Assembly (NCBI RefSeq): GCF_014638275.1
Contig: NZ_BMFJ01000005.1
Span: forward strand, 1 to 64,000
Source of the DNA: Primorskyibacter flagellatus
Lineage (GTDB): Bacteria > Pseudomonadota > Alphaproteobacteria > Rhodobacterales > Rhodobacteraceae
Direction: 5' to 3'
Length of the DNA: 64,000 nt
Under the pieces are notes generated by a model. The model worked only from the letters and a program-made list of their open reading frames with translations. It was not told the DNA's origin and searched no databases. Positions 60,812 through 64,000 of the stretch are shown here, in pieces. Positions within the stretch are counted from its first letter, which is position 1, and each line of letters starts with the position of its first letter. Both the position numbers and the translations under genes were made by a program.

Positions 60812-62038
60812 TCAAAGCTCCGAAAATGCGACATCCTTGTCGACGCGTACTTCGGGCGGCAGCCCGAGAATGCGTTCTCCGATGATGGTGCGCTGGATTT
60901 CGTCCGACCCCCCGGCAATCCGGTTGCCGGGCGCGGTCAGGTATTCGTTGCGCCAGCGCGCCACGTCATCCCCGACCTTGGCCGATATGCCCGCCGAAGT
61001 TCCCGCCAGATCCATCCCGAAAGCGCCCATTTCCTGCCGCAGCTTGCCCAGCAACAGCTTGCCGATCGAGCCCTCTTCACCCGGTGCCTGGCCGCGCGAA
61101 AGCGACGTCATGACCCGGTAAGAGGTGAATTCCAGTCCGCGTTGACGCGCGATGAAATCGGCAATGCGCGCGCGCACCTCGTCGTCCTCGATGGCCGGGC
61201 GACCGTTCCGTTCGACACGGGTAGCCAGATCAATCAATTCCTCGGCCCGCGCACCGCCACTGGCCCGGCCGACGGAAATACTGAACCGTTCGTTCATGAG
61301 TGTGGTCAGCGCCACCTTCCACCCTTCGGATACACCGCCCAAGCGGGCGCTGTCTGGCACGCGCAGGTTGTCGATGAACACTTCGTTGAAACTGGAGCTG
61401 CCCGAAATCTGGCGAATAGGACGGGTTTCGATGGCCGGGTCGGACATGTCCACAAGGAACATGGTCATTCCCTTGTGCTTGGGCACCTGTGGATCGGTGC
61501 GCGCCAGCAGGATGCCGTGAGTGGAATATTGCGCCCCCGAGGTCCAAACCTTCTGACCGGAGATCACCCATTCGTCGTCTTCGCGGCGTGCACGGGTGCG
61601 GATACCGGCCAAATCGGACCCGGCGGCGGGTTCGGAAAAAAGCTGGCACCAGATGTCTTCGCCCGTGAGAGCCCGGGGCAAGAATCTTGTTTTCTGGTCT
61701 TCGGTGCCGTGGATCATGACCGTAGGCCCAACCAGCCCGATCCCGATCAGAAAGACGTTGGGCGGGACGGCGTAGCGCCCTTCCTCTTGATTCCAGATCA
61801 CTTGCTCGATCGGAGTGGCGTCACGCCCACCGAAAGCACGGGGCCATGTCAGCCCCGCCCAGCCTGCGTCGGCCTTTCGTGCCTGCCAGTCGCGCGCACG
61901 GGCAACTTCGTCGGCGTCGCGGGCCATGAAATGGTCCTGGGCCTTTTCGCTTCCATTGCGGCGGGTCGTGTTGGCATCAAGCCAGTCGCGCGCCTTGGCG
62001 CGGAACGCGGCTTCTTCCGGGCTGTCGCTGAAATCCAT
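60812..62038 (-). CDS. acyl-CoA dehydrogenase 7 (catalytic alpha-type subunit)
   Basis: A 408-residue dehydrogenase with complete motifs: WCQLFSEPAAGSDLAGIRTRA, WVISGQKVWTSGAQYS and the C-terminal RIAGGSDEIQRTIIGERILG. The ATG at 62038 (MDFSDSPEEAAFR) is preferred; a GTG at 62044 is also possible. It follows the beta-type subunit gene by a few bases and together they repeat the pair at 40947-43219, in reverse gene order relative to the transcription of that pair only by strand. The substrate is probably a bulky CoA ester. Confidence 0.92.
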   Translation of the reverse strand: MDFSDSPEEAAFRAKARDWLDANTTRRNGSEKAQDHFMARDADEVARARDWQARKADAGWAGLTWPRAFGGRDATPIEQVIWNQEEGRYAVPPNVFLIGIGLVGPTVMIHGTEDQKTRFLPRALTGEDIWCQLFSEPAAGSDLAGIRTRARREDDEWVISGQKVWTSGAQYSTHGILLARTDPQVPKHKGMTMFLVDMSDPAIETRPIRQISGSSSFNEVFIDNLRVPDSARLGGVSEGWKVALTTLMNERFSISVGRASGGARAEELIDLATRVERNGRPAIEDDEVRARIADFIARQRGLEFTSYRVMTSLSRGQAPGEEGSIGKLLLGKLRQEMGAFGMDLAGTSAGISAKVGDDVARWRNEYLTAPGNRIAGGSDEIQRTIIGERILGLPPEVRVDKDVAFSEL

Positions 62039-62054
62039 CTGCACTTTGTCCTTG

Positions 62055-63167
62055 TCAGTTCGCGGCCCTTTGGCCGTCCGCCAGATTGCAAAGCAGCCGC
62101 TCGCGCCACAAATCGGCCAGGCCGAGTTCGGCCTTCAACTGCCATCCTCGCCGCAGAAACAAATGCGGGTCGGCCGCCCAGGTGAACCCGATCCCACCGT
62201 GAAGCTGCACCGATTCCTCAGTGGTGAATTGCACTGCATCGAGAGCCGCGAGGCGTGCTACCGCCGCCGCTTCGGACAGCCGTTCATCCCCGCTCGCCAG
62301 CGCCCAGGCGCCGAAAAAAGCATTGGACCGTGCCAGCTCGATCTTGGCGAACATGTCCGCGAGCCGGTGCTTGACCGCCTGAAAACTGCCGATCTGGCGT
62401 CCGAACGCCTGCCGCTCGCAGGCATAGTCTCTGGTCAGGAAAAGCGCCCGCTCGGCCAGGCCGATCTGTTCGAAGGCGGCCAACACTGCGGCGCCATCCA
62501 AAAGAGTCCGGATCGCTGCGGGATCGGAACCGGGAAGCAGTTCAACCGGCGTGTCGTGAAAGACAATCTCGGACGTCGGACGGGTGCGGTCGATCGCATC
62601 CAGCGCGCTGATCGACACCGAGGGGTCCGAAAGATCCGCCAGATAAAAGCGCGCGGTGCCGCCTTCGTCCAGGGCGGCGACGATCGCGAATGACGCATCG
62701 GATGCGAACGAAACTGGCGATTTCCTTCCCGAAAGGCGATCCTGCAGTACTTTTGCCGAGACCCGTTCCGGTGCAGACCCTCCATCCTCGGCAAGCGCGG
62801 CGGTAACGATCATGCGGCCTTCGGCGATCCGGGGAAGCAGATTTTCCCTTTGGCTTTGCGTGCCCAAGTCCTGAATCGCGGGGATCGCCAGGCCAAGAAC
62901 CGGGCCAAAAGGTATGGCGGCCAGGCTACGGCCGATCTCTTCGGCGACAATGGCCAGTTCGATCGCCCCCATCGCCGCCCCCCCGTAGTCTTCGGCAATT
63001 GCAAGGCCCAGCCATCCGCCGTCCGCCAAGGCGGTCCAGGTTGCGGAATCGAACCCGTCGGCAGCCTCAAGACAGTCATGCGCCACCGCGAGAGTGGCGT
63101 GATCTCTCAGCATTCGTGCCAGCGTGTCGCGTATGGCATCGTGTTCGTCGGAAAAGCCGAAATTCAT
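62055..63167 (-). CDS. acyl-CoA dehydrogenase 8 (beta-type subunit)
   Basis: A 370-residue dehydrogenase-fold protein with a degenerate active site: the central T-EP-GSD motif is replaced by TAALAEDGGSAPERVSAKV, and the C-terminus LHGGIGFTWAADPHLFLRRG lacks the GGS.EIQ segment. This is the pattern of beta subunits in alpha2beta2 steroid-type dehydrogenases. It is the first gene of the long minus-strand unit (63167 to 54791). Confidence 0.9.
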   Translation of the reverse strand: MNFGFSDEHDAIRDTLARMLRDHATLAVAHDCLEAADGFDSATWTALADGGWLGLAIAEDYGGAAMGAIELAIVAEEIGRSLAAIPFGPVLGLAIPAIQDLGTQSQRENLLPRIAEGRMIVTAALAEDGGSAPERVSAKVLQDRLSGRKSPVSFASDASFAIVAALDEGGTARFYLADLSDPSVSISALDAIDRTRPTSEIVFHDTPVELLPGSDPAAIRTLLDGAAVLAAFEQIGLAERALFLTRDYACERQAFGRQIGSFQAVKHRLADMFAKIELARSNAFFGAWALASGDERLSEAAAVARLAALDAVQFTTEESVQLHGGIGFTWAADPHLFLRRGWQLKAELGLADLWRERLLCNLADGQRAAN

Positions 63168-63484
63168 GCTGGTCCTCTTCGGGTCATGGCATTTGGCGCC
63201 TGTTCACAAAAGGTAAGGCCCGCGTTCGGTATGTCCCAACCGCTATCCGGCCCCAGCCGCGTAAAACCACATATGTGCTGCGGCGTGGAAAAAGGGGCCA
63301 ATGGAGCTAAGAATGCGATTCATCAAGAATGTGCTCAATCGACGTGAAAGCCGCAAAAACGAGGCAGTCGATTGATTGCTGCGGAGCTTGCCGCCTAGCG
63401 TGAAGGAACCGGGGCGTGTTCCGGGCGCAGGACATGTGGCCGAACCCTCTCAGAAAATGGAACTGATCAAGGGATTTTTGCGGA
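63168..63484. other. 317-bp divergent intergenic region
   Basis: The gap between the divergent dehydrogenase (minus) and MaoC (plus) genes. It contains a perfect 10-bp palindrome CACATATGTG (63268-63277) and a 24-codon open frame at 63301-63375 with AAGGGG before its ATG. The TCTAACA(N2)TGTTAGA operator is absent. Promoters for both units must lie here, but no convincing -35/-10 pair was found. Confidence 0.5.
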
Positions 63485-63967
63485 ATGGAAACTGTAGGAC
63501 TCGGGTTTTGTTACGAAGATTTGCCTGTGGGGCGCAGGTTTCGGACCATTGGGCGCACCGTGACCGAAACCGATATCACGAATTTTGTCAGCGTCACCGG
63601 CATGCTTGAGGTCTTGTTCATCAATCGTGACTTCCAGGAGAAGGAATCCAATATCCCCGGTTTCGCCGCGCCCGGTGCGCTGGTCTATACCTTCATGGAA
63701 GGGCTCTTGACCCAATCCACAATGCAACATACAGGCTTTGCCTTTCTGGACATGGAACTGAAGGTCATGGGACCCACATTTGCCGGGGACACCATCCATT
63801 GTGAGGTCGAGGTAACAGAATCGCGCCGGTCGAAGAGCCGTCCGAACCGCGGATTGGTGCGGACGCGAAACAAGGTGTTCAAGCAAACCGGAGAACAGGT
63901 ATTGGAGTATACGCCGCTGCGGATGATCAAGGCCCGCACGACGGATAAAGAGCCAGGAAAGGCATAG
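63485..63967 (+). CDS. MaoC-family dehydratase 3
   Basis: A 160-residue single hot-dog protein: CYEDLPVGRRFRTIGRTVTETDITNFVSVTGM at the start, then FINRDFQEKESNIPGFAAPGALVYTFMEGLL, which corresponds to the hydratase loop; the usual D..LH.D triad is altered to EVLFINRDF, so activity may differ from normal enoyl-CoA hydratases (mesaconyl-CoA hydratase-like proteins show similar loops). It begins a plus-strand unit that continues beyond the window. Confidence 0.87.
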   Translation: METVGLGFCYEDLPVGRRFRTIGRTVTETDITNFVSVTGMLEVLFINRDFQEKESNIPGFAAPGALVYTFMEGLLTQSTMQHTGFAFLDMELKVMGPTFAGDTIHCEVEVTESRRSKSRPNRGLVRTRNKVFKQTGEQVLEYTPLRMIKARTTDKEPGKA

Positions 63968-64000
63968 GCCTGTTCCGGATAGCGGCACTGGAGACATGAC

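Noticed and set aside
17466..63967. Complete steroid or bile acid degradation cluster
   Set aside because: Ring-degrading enzymes such as 3-ketosteroid dehydrogenase, 9-alpha-hydroxylase and extradiol HsaC-type genes are not present in the window; only side-chain-like logic is shared. The DODA-type dioxygenase at 9236 belongs to a separate operon.
63996..64000. ATG at the right edge preceded by GGAG, a possible next gene of the MaoC operon
   Set aside because: Only two codons fit in the window and the spacing to GGAG is too short to judge.

Overview
The window reads as a high-GC alphaproteobacterial chromosome or large plasmid, most likely Rhodobacterales (Roseobacter-like). This is judged from protein family resemblance, codon use, and the mixture of TRAP/TAXI transporters, CaiB/BaiF CoA-transferases and IS256/IS66/IS3 elements; no rRNA or marker gene confirms it. 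No tRNA, rRNA, CRISPR array or replication origin was seen.

Layout. (1) 180-5122, minus strand: the remnant of a plasmid/ICE-type module (DUF2493 protein, Toprim protein, and the C-terminal two thirds of a strawberry-notch-type helicase). The helicase is cut at its 5' end by an IS3 fragment, which is itself cut exactly by a complete IS256 element (5642-7059). (2) 7138-10525, minus strand: a five-gene detoxification-type operon (DoxX, DODA-type dioxygenase, luciferase-domain protein, NmrA-like reductase, GST) facing a divergent HxlR regulator. (3) 11250-16720: two TetR regulators followed by an RND adaptor and permease; a shared near-identical 14-bp motif precedes both regulators. (4) 16733-17368: the tail of an amine oxidase gene fused to the tail of an IS66 transposase with an in-frame stop.

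(5) 17466-64000: about 46 kb given almost entirely to catabolism of acyl-CoA thioesters. It holds 8 acyl-CoA dehydrogenases, 5 crotonase-family proteins, 3 MaoC hydratases, 5 CaiB/BaiF CoA-transferases, 2 thiolase-like/Zn-ribbon OB-fold pairs, 2 acyl-CoA ligase-type proteins, an ETF pair, 2 SDRs, a PaaI thioesterase, a transglutaminase-like protein and a nitronate-monooxygenase-like flavoprotein. Uptake is covered by a LivGHMF-type ABC importer with tandem duplicate binding proteins, a DctPQM TRAP system and a TAXI-TRAP system. The paired dehydrogenases and the thiolase-like/DUF35 pairs lacking the thiolase cysteine resemble the logic of steroid side-chain degradation. The substrate cannot be read from the sequence; a branched, alicyclic or polycyclic carboxylate is an inference.

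Regulation. A 16-bp palindrome, consensus TCTAACA(N2)TGTTAGA, lies in five promoter regions between 17426 and 39779. In four of the five its right arm overlaps a -10-like hexamer placed 17 bp from a -35-like hexamer; at the fifth, divergent site the same geometry is found on the minus strand. This looks like one repressor-controlled regulon covering roughly 17.4-45.3 kb. The second half (45.3-64 kb) lacks the site and so is probably separately controlled. No obvious cognate regulator gene lies in the window.
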